Shown here one piece after another: positions 17,344 through 26,583 of a stretch of 45,478 nt of DNA (the first letter of the stretch is position 1; each line of letters starts with the position of its first letter). Under the pieces are notes generated by a model. The model was not told the DNA's origin, ran no database searches, and saw only the letters and a program-made list of their open reading frames with translations. The stretch comes from Bacteroides cellulosilyticus DSM 14838 (GTDB lineage: Bacteria; Bacteroidota; Bacteroidia; Bacteroidales; Bacteroidaceae): contig NZ_EQ973492.1 in assembly GCF_000158035.1 (NCBI RefSeq), positions 484,300 through 529,777 on the forward strand, written 5' to 3'. A program made the translations under genes and the position numbers.

Positions 17344-18063
17344 ATGCGATGCGGATTGTTTTCATATATCGGTTGTGCAGCAATGTTGCTGCTTGGATAT
17401 TTACCGGTGTGGGCTGACGGGGGAAAGACAGAACTGTTGGATATGTCTCCCGTGGCAATCTTGCTTTCTGAAAACGGAACAATTCCTGAAGAGAAAGTTA
17501 CCATTTCGCCAGATGATACATATACCGGTGCTGCTCCTCTTGAATTCCGATTCGTGTGGAGAGACGAAGATTCCGGAGGAGAATCGGACGAAACGGTAAA
17601 TCTGCGTTATGAGTGGAATTTTTCTCGCGACGCTGCTTTCAACGATATCTTTCTGACACGTTTTGATGCTGAAACTATTTATAGTTTTCAGGAGTCAGGT
17701 ATGTTTTATGTTCGTCTGATTATAACGGATATTGAGACGGAAGAAACGAATATTTCCGGTACTTTTATGATCCGCATTACTGAATCGGAACTTAAAGTGC
17801 CGAATGCTTTTTCGCCTAATGGCGACGGAGTGAATGATGTGTTTCGTGTAAAGCACAAGTCGCTGGTTCGCTTCAATGCGTATATTTTCAATCGTTGGGG
17901 ACAAGAACTTTACCGCTGGGGATTACAGAATATTGATGCAGGATGGGACGGTACTGCGCATGGAAAGAATGTTCCTGAAGGTGTTTATTTTATAGTGGTA
18001 GAAGCGGAGGGAGCAGATGGAGTTAATTACAAGATTAAAAGTGATATTAATATATTAAGATAA
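17344..18063 (+). CDS. Secreted protein with gliding motility-associated (type B sorting-like) C-terminal domain
   Basis: Protein of 239 residues with a signal peptide ([20 protein letters not shown]), a PKD-like middle segment ([34 protein letters not shown]) and a C-terminal domain with the hallmark [31 protein letters not shown] and [10 protein letters not shown]. This is the gliding motility-associated C-terminal domain used in Bacteroidetes type IX secretion. The ATG at 17344 is chosen because the signal peptide starts there; the frame is open back to 17230. Its stop is directly followed by the uvrA ATG with no gap, suggesting coupled translation. Confidence 0.85.
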   Translation: MRCGLFSYIGCAAMLLLGYLPVWADGGKTELLDMSPVAILLSENGTIPEEKVTISPDDTYTGAAPLEFRFVWRDEDSGGESDETVNLRYEWNFSRDAAFNDIFLTRFDAETIYSFQESGMFYVRLIITDIETEETNISGTFMIRITESELKVPNAFSPNGDGVNDVFRVKHKSLVRFNAYIFNRWGQELYRWGLQNIDAGWDGTAHGKNVPEGVYFIVVEAEGADGVNYKIKSDINILR

Positions 18064-20893
18064 ATGACAGAAGAAACAGAATACATCAATGTATATGGTG
18101 CGCGCGTGCACAATCTAAAAAATATCGATGCAGAAATTCCCCGTAACAGTCTTACCGTTATTACGGGACTGAGCGGAAGCGGTAAGTCATCCTTGGCATT
18201 CGATACGTATTTTTGCCGAAGGACAACGTCGGTATATCGAAACCTTTTCTGCGTATGCCCGTAATTTCCTGGGAAATCTGGAGCGTCCCGATGTCGATAA
18301 GATTACGGGATTGAGTCCGGTAATTTCTATTGAACAAAAAACGACGAATAAGAATCCCCGTTCTACAGTCGGCACAACAACGGAAATTTATGATTATTTA
18401 CGTTTGCTTTATGCACGTGCCGGTATTGCTTATTCTTATCTTTCGGGTGAAAGAATGGTAAAATACACTGAAGAGCAAATTCTTGATTTGATCCTGAATG
18501 ATTATAAAGGCAAGAAAATTTATATTCTGGCTCCATTAGTCCGTACTCGTAAGGGACATTATAAAGAACTGTTCGAACAGGTGCGTAAGAAAGGGTATCT
18601 CTATGTTCGTGTAGACGGTGAAATCAGGGAGGCATTACCCGGCATGAAGTTGGACCGTTATAAGAACCATGATATCGAGGTAGTTATCGATAAACTGATT
18701 GTGACGGACAAAGATGATGTCCGTCTGAAAAACAGTGTGGCTACCGCTATGCAGCAAGGTGACGGTTTGTTAATGATACTTGATTTACAGTCCGAAAATG
18801 TGCGCCATTATAGCAAGCGGTTGATGTGTCCCGTTACAGGCTTGTCCTACCGTGAGCCGGCACCCCACAATTTTTCATTCAACTCTCCGCAAGGTGCTTG
18901 CCCTAAATGTAAGGGATTGGGAGTTGTGAATCAGATTGATGTGGAAAAAGTGATTCCGGATCGGGAACTTTCTATATACGAAGGAGCTGTCATTCCATTA
19001 GGTAAGTACAAGAATAGCATGATTTTCTGGCAGATTGCCGCTTTATTGGAAAAATATGAAGCTACCTTGAAGACTCCTGTTAAGGAGTTGCCAGATGAAG
19101 CCATTGATGAAATTCTCTACGGTTCGGATGAGCGTATTAAGATTAAAAGCTCTCTTATCGGCACTTCCTCCGATTACTTTGTAACGTTTGAGGGAGTAGT
19201 GAAGTATATTCAGATGTTACAGGAAAAGGATGCTTCCGCTACTGCGCAAAAGTGGGCGGAACAGTTTGCTAAAACTACTGTATGCCCTGAATGTAAAGGG
19301 GCAAGATTGAATAAAGAAGCCCTTCATTTCCGTATCCATGATAAGAATATCTATGAACTGTCTTGTATGGATATCAATGAGCTTTACGACTGGCTGATGA
19401 ATGTCGATCAGTATCTGGATAATAAACAGAAACAAATTGCTGTCGAAATATTGAAAGAAATCCGCACCCGTTTGAAATTTCTGTTGGATGTGGGACTGGA
19501 TTACCTTGCTCTTGACCGTGGTTCTGTAACCCTTTCCGGTGGTGAGAGCCAGCGTATCCGTTTGGCTACTCAAATCGGTTCGCAATTGGTAAATGTACTT
19601 TATATTCTTGATGAGCCGAGTATTGGCTTGCATCAGCGGGATAATCAGCGGCTTATTCATTCTCTGAAGGAGCTGAGGGATATCGGTAACTCTGTCATTG
19701 TTGTGGAGCATGATAAGGATATGATGATGGCTGCCGATTATGTGATTGATATGGGTCCGAAAGCCGGGCGCTTGGGTGGTGAGGTTGTTTTTGCAGGAAC
19801 TCCGAAGGAAATGTTGGAGACGCATACATTGACATCGCAATATCTTAATGGTGAACGTGAGATAGAAATACCCCAAAAACGTCGTGAAGGTAATGGGCAT
19901 AGCCTTTGGTTGCGTGGTGCACGGGGGAATAACCTGAAAGGGGTGGATGTGGAATTTCCTCTTGGTAAGTTGATCTGTGTCACCGGTGTATCCGGTAGCG
20001 GAAAATCTACGCTTATCAACGAAACATTACAACCTATTCTTTCGCAGAAGTTCTATCGCTCGCTTCAGGATCCCCTGGAATACGATAGCATTGAGGGATT
20101 GGAAAACATCGATAAGGTAGTAAATGTGGATCAGTCTCCGCTGGGACGTACACCGCGTTCTAATCCGGCCACTTATACGGGAGTCTTTTCTGATATTCGT
20201 AATTTGTTTGTAGGATTACCGGAAGCCAAAATACGCGGGTATAAACCGGGGCGCTTCTCCTTTAATGTGAGTGGCGGACGTTGTGAAGCGTGCCAGGGAA
20301 ATGGTTACAAAACTATTGAAATGAACTTCCTGCCCGATGTATATGTACCCTGTGAAGTCTGTCATGGTAAACGCTATAATCGTGAGACATTGGAAGTGCG
20401 CTTCAAGGGAAAATCTATTGCTGATGTACTGGATATGACCATTAACCGTGCGGTGGAGTTCTTTGAAAATGTGCCGCAGATTCTGAATAAGATTAAGGTG
20501 ATACAGGAAGTCGGTCTGGGATATATAAAGTTGGGGCAATCTTCCACCACACTTTCCGGTGGTGAAAGCCAACGTGTAAAATTGGCTACGGAACTTTCCA
20601 AGCGAGATACGGGAAAAACCCTTTATATCCTTGATGAGCCTACTACCGGACTTCACTTTGAGGACATTCGTGTACTGATGAATGTACTTAATAAACTGGT
20701 GGACAAAGGTAACACAGTGATTGTCATCGAGCACAATCTGGATGTTATCAAGATGGCTGATTATATCATCGATATGGGTCCTGACGGTGGTAAGGGTGGG
20801 GGGCAACTCCTCAGCTGCGGCACACCGGAAGAAGTGGCGAAAAGTAAGAAGGGATATACTCCTAAATTCCTGAAAGAAGAATTAAAAGGATAA
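18064..20893 (+). pseudogene. uvrA: Excinuclease ABC subunit A, interrupted by a one-base frameshift
   Basis: DNA-damage recognition ATPase of nucleotide excision repair. The reading frame from 18064 encodes the normal N-terminus including Walker A ([14 protein letters not shown]), then shifts at 18208-18214. The rest continues in the next frame, where the expected [20 protein letters not shown] can be read before the first in-frame ATG at 18311. Removing one base restores 942 residues, the usual length. The remainder is intact: zinc-binding CxxC pairs (CPKCKG, CPECKG, CEACQG, CEVCHG), signature motifs LSGGESQRIRL and LSGGESQRVKL, a second Walker A (GVSGSGKST) and Walker B ILDEPS and ILDEPT. 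It may be a real mutation or a base-calling error in a T run. Without the N-terminal Walker A the fragment would be inactive. Confidence 0.93.
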
Positions 20894-20896
20894 ATT

Positions 20897-21376
20897 ATGA
20901 AGATCAATAAAACAAATGCGGCAAGGCTTTTGGACAAGGCCAAAATTGCATACGAACTGATTCCCTATGAAGTGGATGAAAATGATTTGAGTGCTATTCA
21001 TGTGGCTGATAGCTTGGGGGAGAATATCGAGCAGGTATTCAAGACCCTTGTACTGCATGGTGACAAGAATGGTCATTTTGTTTGTGTCATTCCTGGCGAA
21101 CATGAAGTGGACCTGAAGCTGGCTGCTAAGGCTTCCGGTAATAAGAAGTGTGATCTTATTCCGATGAAAGAATTACTTCCTTTGACGGGATATATTCGTG
21201 GGGGATGTACTCCTATCGGCATGAAGAAACCTTTTCCTACATACATTCATGAATCTTGTCTCAATTATCCTTATATCTACATAAGTGCAGGTCAGCGTGG
21301 CCTGCAGCTTAAACTTGATCCAAATGATTTAATTAAGGAGGTTCATGCTGAAGTTTGCATCCTTTTTCATGACTAA
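20897..21376 (+). CDS. ybaK: Cys-tRNA(Pro) deacylase, YbaK/EbsC family
   Basis: Editing enzyme that hydrolyses cysteine mischarged on proline tRNA, keeping translation accurate. The 159 residues match the family, with EQVFKTLVLHGDKNG, the conserved catalytic-pocket lysine segment DLKLAAKASGNKK, GYIRGGCTPIGMKK and the C-terminal ISAGQRGLQLKL. It begins three bases after uvrA and is presumably read from the same transcript. Confidence 0.92.
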   Translation: MKINKTNAARLLDKAKIAYELIPYEVDENDLSAIHVADSLGENIEQVFKTLVLHGDKNGHFVCVIPGEHEVDLKLAAKASGNKKCDLIPMKELLPLTGYIRGGCTPIGMKKPFPTYIHESCLNYPYIYISAGQRGLQLKLDPNDLIKEVHAEVCILFHD

Positions 21377-21411
21377 TTTCACTTTTTTACAGGTTATTTC
21401 AGCAAAATGTA

Positions 21412-21419
21412 TATATTTG
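21412..21419 (+). promoter_or_regulatory. Promoter -7 box for the peptide transporter gene
   Basis: TATATTTG, about 50 bases before the ATG at 21470. No clear TTG is found at the normal distance upstream. Confidence 0.5.
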
Positions 21420-21469
21420 CATTTAATAAACGAAAATCAATCTAATTACTAATTTAAAAACTTATATCT

Positions 21470-23041
21470 ATGTTCAACAAACATCCTAAAGGTCTGGTCG
21501 CCGCAGCACTCGCCAATATGGGCGAACGTTTCGGATTTTACATTATGATGGCAGTCCTTACTCTGTTTATCTCAGCGAAATTCGGTTTGTCCGAAACTGT
21601 GACCGGATATATTTATTCTGCTTTTTATGCATCAATTTATATATTGGCATTGGCAGGCGGTCTGATTGCGGATAAAACTAAAAACTTTAAAGGTACTATT
21701 TTGGCAGGCTTGGTCTTAATGGCTGTCGGTTATTTGATAATAGCCATACCCACTCCTACGCCTGTTCCCAGTATGGCACTTTATTTAACCTTAACCTGCT
21801 TCGGACTTTTAGTTATTGCTTTTGGTAATGGTTTATTCAAAGGAAACCTTCAGGCATTGGTAGGACAGATGTACGATAATCCTGTATATTCTAATTTGCG
21901 TGATGCTGGTTTCCAGATTTTCTATATGTTCATTAATATCGGTGGCTTTTTTGCTCCTTTCATTGCTATTGGCGTAAGAAACTGGTGGTTGAAAGTGAAT
22001 AACTTTGATTATGATGCAACGTTACCTGAACTTTGTCATCAATATATAAATCACATTGATTCAGGAGCTGAGATGCCGGCTCAGGCTATGGAAAATTTGA
22101 CAACTCTTTCTAATAGTGTGATTCTGGATGGACAAGCTGTAACAGATCTTCATGCTTTTGCAAACAGTTACCTGGATGTTTTCAATCGTGGTTTCCAATA
22201 TGCATTTATGGCTGCTATTGTTGCGATGTTGATTTCTTTGGTAATCTATATTATCAATAAGAATCGTTTCCCAGACCCAGCACAGAAAGCTGTAGCAACT
22301 AAGGGTAATAATCAAGCTGTTAGCAAAGAGGAAATAACAATGAGTGCAACTGAAATCAAACAGCGCATTTATGCTTTGTTTGCAGTGTTTGGAGTTGTAA
22401 TCTTCTTCTGGCTGTCTTTCCATCAGAATGGTTATTCGCTGACTTATTTTGCAAGAGACTATGTTGATTTGAGTGTTATTAATATTGATTTGGGCTTTAC
22501 ACAAATAAAAGGTGCTGAGATATTCCAAAGTGTTAATCCGTTCTTTGTGGTCTTCCTGACGCCATTTATTATGTGGTTATTCGGCTCATTGAAGAAAAAA
22601 GGCAAAGAACCTTCTACTCCTATGAAGATTGCTATTGGTATGGGGATCGCTGCATTAGCTTATGTGTTCCTGACAGTATTCTCATTCACTTTGCCGACTA
22701 AAGAAGTATTAGGTACAATGTCTGCTGCTGAAGTAAGTGCCATTCGTGTCACTCCTTGGGTTATGGTAGGTTTGTATTTTATCTTGACGGTTGCCGAATT
22801 GTTTATTTCCCCACTGGGATTATCATTCGTATCTAAGGTAGCTCCACCGCATTTGCAAGGCTTAATGCAGGGTTGTTGGTTGGCTGCAACAGCTGTCGGT
22901 AATTCATTGCTGTTTATTGGTGGTATTCTGTATACTACTGTTCCAATGTGGGCTTGCTGGCTGGTGTTCGTAGGTGCTACGGGTGCATCCATGATTGTTA
23001 TGCTCTCTATGGTGAAATGGCTGGAACGTGTGGCAAAATAG
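21470..23041 (+). CDS. POT-family proton-dependent oligopeptide transporter
   Basis: Inner membrane symporter that imports di- and tripeptides with protons. The 523 residues contain about 14 membrane helices. The N-terminal segment NMGERFGFYIMM corresponds to the family's proton-coupling ExxERF-type motif, here in the form GERFGFY, and GGLIADKTKNFKGTI is the helix 2-3 loop of major facilitator proteins. A loop after helix 4 to 5 carries a 70-residue insertion (about 170-250). It stands alone with its own promoter and a strong terminator behind it. Confidence 0.9.
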   Translation: MFNKHPKGLVAAALANMGERFGFYIMMAVLTLFISAKFGLSETVTGYIYSAFYASIYILALAGGLIADKTKNFKGTILAGLVLMAVGYLIIAIPTPTPVPSMALYLTLTCFGLLVIAFGNGLFKGNLQALVGQMYDNPVYSNLRDAGFQIFYMFINIGGFFAPFIAIGVRNWWLKVNNFDYDATLPELCHQYINHIDSGAEMPAQAMENLTTLSNSVILDGQAVTDLHAFANSYLDVFNRGFQYAFMAAIVAMLISLVIYIINKNRFPDPAQKAVATKGNNQAVSKEEITMSATEIKQRIYALFAVFGVVIFFWLSFHQNGYSLTYFARDYVDLSVINIDLGFTQIKGAEIFQSVNPFFVVFLTPFIMWLFGSLKKKGKEPSTPMKIAIGMGIAALAYVFLTVFSFTLPTKEVLGTMSAAEVSAIRVTPWVMVGLYFILTVAELFISPLGLSFVSKVAPPHLQGLMQGCWLAATAVGNSLLFIGGILYTTVPMWACWLVFVGATGASMIVMLSMVKWLERVAK

Positions 23042-23063
23042 TGATAGAATAATATAAAAAGTT

Positions 23064-23112
23064 AAAGGCTGCGCAAGGTTCTCTTTTGAACTGCGCAGCC
23101 TTTAATTTTTTA
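23064..23112. terminator. Bidirectional terminator between the peptide transporter and acetyltransferase genes
   Basis: AAAGGCTGCGCA and TGCGCAGCCTTT form a 12-base-pair stem with a 16-base loop, followed by a T-rich tail. The two genes converge on it. Confidence 0.85.
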
Positions 23113-23122
23113 TTTTCAATTT

Positions 23123-23623
23123 TTAATTGATCTCCAGCCCCATTATAAAGTCATTCATATAATATCCGTTTCCTATCGGAAAATCCCCTTCCCTCAATTT
23201 CTTCATTCCCATACGTTCATAGAAATTCAGCGCTTTATTGTTACGGTTCACATTCAACTCCATCAGGCATGGACTAGGATGCACTTCCTTGATATATTTG
23301 ACGGCTTCATGGAATAAGAAGCTACCGCAATGTAATCCTTGAAAGGAGGGGAGTACATATATTTTCTGTAAGTGAAATAGATCTTCACCTTGTTGTTGCA
23401 CAGATACATAACCACACACTTCTTTGTCCTTGTATCCAATGAAATAGACATGTCCTTCTTCTTCCATTTGCTTGCGGATGTTCTCTATGGAGTACATCCA
23501 TTCCATCATGTAATCGTTTTGCTCCGGTGAAAGGATTTCCTTATAGGTTTCCGGAAATATCTGCCATGCAAGTTTATGAATCAGCTCACAATCGGCTGTA
23601 GTTGCTTTTCTGATAGTTAACAT
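23123..23623 (-). CDS. GNAT-family N-acetyltransferase
   Basis: Acetyl-CoA-dependent acetyltransferase of 166 residues. The fold is recognisable from IRKATTADCELIHKL at the N-terminus, the beta-strand FHLQKIYVLPSFQGLHCGSFL, which contains motif A (the Q/RxxGxG/A acetyl-CoA loop appears as QGLHCGS, lacking the usual second glycine pattern), and the C-terminal NKALNFYERMGMKK typical of RimI-like proteins. The acceptor substrate is unknown. A -7 box is present upstream (23650-23657). Confidence 0.85.
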   Translation of the reverse strand: MLTIRKATTADCELIHKLAWQIFPETYKEILSPEQNDYMMEWMYSIENIRKQMEEEGHVYFIGYKDKEVCGYVSVQQQGEDLFHLQKIYVLPSFQGLHCGSFLFHEAVKYIKEVHPSPCLMELNVNRNNKALNFYERMGMKKLREGDFPIGNGYYMNDFIMGLEIN

Positions 23624-23649
23624 AGTTCGTTGTATTTACAGTTTGGTCG

Positions 23650-23657
23650 CAAAGATA
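23650..23657 (-). promoter_or_regulatory. Promoter -7 box for the GNAT gene
   Basis: Minus-strand TATCTTTG, 27 bases before the ATG. Confidence 0.5.
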
Positions 23658-23737
23658 CATTTTTCTCTTATATGTTATTCTCCCCCTTGGTGCTTTATTA
23701 ATAAGGTGTGAATAGATAATAGTGTTAATTAAATAAA

Positions 23738-23785
23738 ATACAAGGTACTTTGTATTGCATAGTACTAAGATAATACATATATTTG
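23738..23785 (+). promoter_or_regulatory. PadR-type operator overlapping a promoter
   Basis: A palindrome at 23745-23765 begins GTACTTTG and ends ATAGTAC, with ATACAA added on the left (23738-23743). The promoter TTG (23755-23757), 20 bases, TATATTTG (23778-23785) has its -33 element inside the palindrome, so a bound repressor would block RNA polymerase. A second -7-like box, TATCTTTG, lies at 23822-23829, closer to the PadR ATG. Confidence 0.6.
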
Positions 23786-23869
23786 TGTCATACAAATAAA
23801 GGCTCTATTTCAATCAGTTGCTATCTTTGCTGTAAAATAGAAAATTGTCGAATCGTAAACCAATAAGAG

Positions 23870-24196
23870 ATGGACGTAAATAATGTAAAGTCGCAAATGC
23901 GTAAGGGCATGTTAGAGTATTGCATCATGCTACTGCTTCACAAAGAACCGGCCTACGCTTCGGATATCATCCAGAAACTAAAGGAAGCCAAGCTGATCGT
24001 AGTGGAAGGAACGCTTTACCCGCTGCTCACTCGTCTGAAGAATGACGATTTATTAAGTTACGAATGGATAGAGTCCACACAAGGACCACCACGTAAATAT
24101 TACAAGCTCACTCCGAAAGGGGAAGTTTTTCTTGGAGAGTTGGAAATCTCCTGGCGTGAGTTGAATGAAACAGTGAATCATATAGCCAACTATTAG
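23870..24196 (+). CDS. PadR-family transcriptional regulator
   Basis: Winged-helix repressor of 108 residues. The family pattern is clear: MRKGMLEYCIMLLLHKEPAY, YASDIIQKL, VVEGTLYPLLTRLKNDDLL and GPPRKYYKLTPKGE, the last being the wing. It is followed after 52 bases by the PspC-domain gene, a pairing common in Bacteroidetes, and has a palindrome over its own promoter, so autoregulation of the two-gene operon is likely. Confidence 0.92.
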   Translation: MDVNNVKSQMRKGMLEYCIMLLLHKEPAYASDIIQKLKEAKLIVVEGTLYPLLTRLKNDDLLSYEWIESTQGPPRKYYKLTPKGEVFLGELEISWRELNETVNHIANY

Positions 24197-24248
24197 ATTC
24201 AAGATATTAAAAACCTCGTATCAGTATAAATTTTAAAAACAAATAGCA

Positions 24249-25370
24249 ATGAAAAAGACATTAACAGTAAATTTGGGCGGAACTGTTTTCCACATTGATG
24301 AAGACGCCTATCGCCTTTTGGATAACTATCTATGCAATCTGAAACTGCACTTTAGAAGACAAGCCGGTGCTGACGAGATTGTAAATGATATCGAACTTCG
24401 CATCTCTGAACTTTTTTTAGAGAAGCTGACTGCTGGCTCTCAGGTGATCACTATAACTGATGTAGAAGAAGTAATCAATCGTATGGGGAAACCTGAAGAG
24501 ATGGAAACAGGGACTGAGGAGAATGCTGCTTCCGGTTCCGGAAATACGAAGGGCGCCTCCGGTGAAGGTTATGGTTCCGGTTCCTGGAATAGTGATAATA
24601 ATTCTTCTTATACTTCAACCCGTCGCCGTTTGTATCGCAATCCGGACGATAAAATGCTGGGTGGCGTGATAGGGGGACTTAGTGTTTATTTAGGTTGGGA
24701 TTCCACTTGGTTCCGTTTGGTTCTTGTTTTTTGCGCAATCTTTGGTTTCAAGTTCTTGATCCCTATCTATATCATTTGCTGGATAGTGATTCCCGAAGCT
24801 CGTACGGCGGCTGAAAAGTTGAACATGCGTGGTGAAGCTGTTACGGTAGAGAACATTGGAAAGACTGTAACTGATGGTTTTGAGAGAGTTACAAATAATG
24901 TAAACGATTATATGAAGTCTGATAAACCTCGTACTTCTATGCAAAGGACCGGTGATACGTTGTTAATGATTGTCGGTTGGTTCCTGAAGATTTGTCTGAT
25001 TATTGTGGCTATCATTTGCAGTCCGGTACTGTTTGTTTTCGGTATTGTATTTGTGGCTTTGCTCTTTGCCGCTATTGCAGTTGCTATTGGTGGTGGTGCA
25101 GCGTTGATGTCTTGGTTCCCGGCTATTGATTTTGTATTACCTACATCTCCTTTGTCAGCCATCGTACTATATATTGCAGGTATCCTCGTAGTGGGTATTC
25201 CTCTGGTTAGCCTTGTTTTCGCAATCTTCCGTCCGGTGTTCAATTGGCAACCTATGGTTTCCGGGTTGAAGTGGACATTGCTTATTCTGTGGATTGTTAG
25301 TGCTACCATTTTCTTTATCTGCTATACCATGCAAGGATTTACATTCCCGGAATTGCTGATGCGAGGGTAA
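24249..25370 (+). CDS. PspC-domain envelope stress membrane protein
   Basis: Inner membrane protein of 373 residues. The N-terminal 85 residues form a cytosolic region (LTVNLGGTVFHIDEDAYRLL), then a Gly/Ser linker, a PspC domain at about 125-185 (RRLYRNPDDKMLGGVIGGLSVY to WIVIPEA) and a C-terminal part with about four more membrane helices. PspC proteins respond to membrane stress; partners PspA and PspB are not in the window. It is second in an operon with the PadR gene and is followed by a terminator. Confidence 0.9.
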   Translation: MKKTLTVNLGGTVFHIDEDAYRLLDNYLCNLKLHFRRQAGADEIVNDIELRISELFLEKLTAGSQVITITDVEEVINRMGKPEEMETGTEENAASGSGNTKGASGEGYGSGSWNSDNNSSYTSTRRRLYRNPDDKMLGGVIGGLSVYLGWDSTWFRLVLVFCAIFGFKFLIPIYIICWIVIPEARTAAEKLNMRGEAVTVENIGKTVTDGFERVTNNVNDYMKSDKPRTSMQRTGDTLLMIVGWFLKICLIIVAIICSPVLFVFGIVFVALLFAAIAVAIGGGAALMSWFPAIDFVLPTSPLSAIVLYIAGILVVGIPLVSLVFAIFRPVFNWQPMVSGLKWTLLILWIVSATIFFICYTMQGFTFPELLMRG

Positions 25371-25397
25371 CAGATTGTTATTTTAGTTTTTCTGGGG

Positions 25398-25436
25398 GCT
25401 TGGAGATATTTTCAAGACTATCTCCAAGCTATTTTT
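25398..25436 (+). terminator. Terminator after the PspC gene
   Basis: GCTTGGAGATA and TATCTCCAAGC form a perfect 11-base-pair stem with a 10-base loop, followed by TATTTTTATT. Confidence 0.85.
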
Positions 25437-25458
25437 ATTAATCATAAATATAAATACT

Positions 25459-26526
25459 ATGAATCGGACGCGTTTTTATTATCTTGACTTATTACGGGTT
25501 TTCCTTACTATGCTGGTGTTCTATCATCATTCTGCGGTTGCTTTCGGAGCTTCCGGTGGATGGTATTACATATCGAAGGAAACAACTACCGGCCTAACTC
25601 AAGGCTTGCTCTCAGCATCTATGGGCATTGACCAATCCTATTTTATGAGTCTTTTCTTTTTTATCTCTGCCTATCTGATGCCCTTTTCTTTTGATCGTAA
25701 AGGAATGAAATCTTTTATATGCGATCGTCTCAACCGTTTGGGTATTCCTCTTTTGATTTATAGTTTTCTAGTCAATCCTCTATTAATATATTGGATATAC
25801 GGTGTATGGGGTAGACCGGGTTTTGGACCGATGTGGTTTGTATTTACACTGTTGATTTTTGAATTGAGTTACGCTGTTTATCGCCATTTTTGTACAAAGC
25901 GGTTGGTACTGAAGTGGAAATATCCTGCAATAATGGGTATTCTTCTATTTATGCTAATGACGGGTGCCGCAGCATTCCTCATTCGGCTTTATGTTCCTGT
26001 AGGAAGTGAAGTTTTAGGATTGCAGCTGGGGTTCTTTCCTTTATATATAGGTATGTATTTGTTGGGAATTGTGGCGCATCGTAATCACTGGTTGGATAAA
26101 ATCTGTGTGAAGAATGCACTTCCCTGGTTTCTTATAGCAATTCTTTGTGGCATTCCTTCTTTATTGATTGTAATGAGTAGTTTTTCAGAACAGATGGATT
26201 TATTCTCGGGTGGATGGAATTTGCAGGCTTTATTTTATGCCCTTTGGGAACCTGTTATGTGTGTGGGTATTTGCTATTTTCTGTTAGCATACGGGAAGGC
26301 TCATTGGAACAAACCGATGCCTTTGGTCCAGAAATTGTCCACTGATAGTTACGCGGCTTATTTTATTCATCCGGTTGTTGTGGTAGGTTGTATATTTGTT
26401 ATGGAACTTTTGCCGGTCTCTCCATTGATGCGATTGGCATTGGTTTGTGTGGTGGGCATTCCGTGTTGTTTTATTGCGGCAAGAGGAGTGAGGTTAGTGC
26501 TGGGAACGGTTGGCGTGAAGATGTAA
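25459..26526 (+). CDS. Acyltransferase family 3 membrane protein
   Basis: Integral membrane acyltransferase of the OafA/YrhL type, 355 residues with about ten membrane helices. The signature N-terminus YLDLLRVFLTMLVFYHHSA holds the conserved arginine and histidine pair thought to take part in acyl transfer. Such enzymes acetylate or succinylate surface sugars or other extracytoplasmic acceptors; the target is unknown. It lies between two terminators and is a single-gene unit. Confidence 0.87.
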   Translation: MNRTRFYYLDLLRVFLTMLVFYHHSAVAFGASGGWYYISKETTTGLTQGLLSASMGIDQSYFMSLFFFISAYLMPFSFDRKGMKSFICDRLNRLGIPLLIYSFLVNPLLIYWIYGVWGRPGFGPMWFVFTLLIFELSYAVYRHFCTKRLVLKWKYPAIMGILLFMLMTGAAAFLIRLYVPVGSEVLGLQLGFFPLYIGMYLLGIVAHRNHWLDKICVKNALPWFLIAILCGIPSLLIVMSSFSEQMDLFSGGWNLQALFYALWEPVMCVGICYFLLAYGKAHWNKPMPLVQKLSTDSYAAYFIHPVVVVGCIFVMELLPVSPLMRLALVCVVGIPCCFIAARGVRLVLGTVGVKM

Positions 26527-26531
26527 CAAAA

Positions 26532-26566
26532 AAAAGGGAGTTCGAAAAATTCGGAACTCCCTTTGT
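26532..26566. terminator. Bidirectional terminator between the acyltransferase and DUF1460 genes
   Basis: AAAGGGAGTTC and GAACTCCCTTT pair around a loop that itself contains CGAA and TTCG. A-rich on the left and T-rich on the right, it serves both convergent genes. Confidence 0.85.
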
Positions 26567-26583
26567 GTATAATCATCTCTGAT

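Noticed and set aside
18311..20893. UvrA as an intact gene starting at 18311
   Set aside because: The start lies within a conserved UvrA segment and the missing N-terminus with Walker A is encoded just upstream in another frame.
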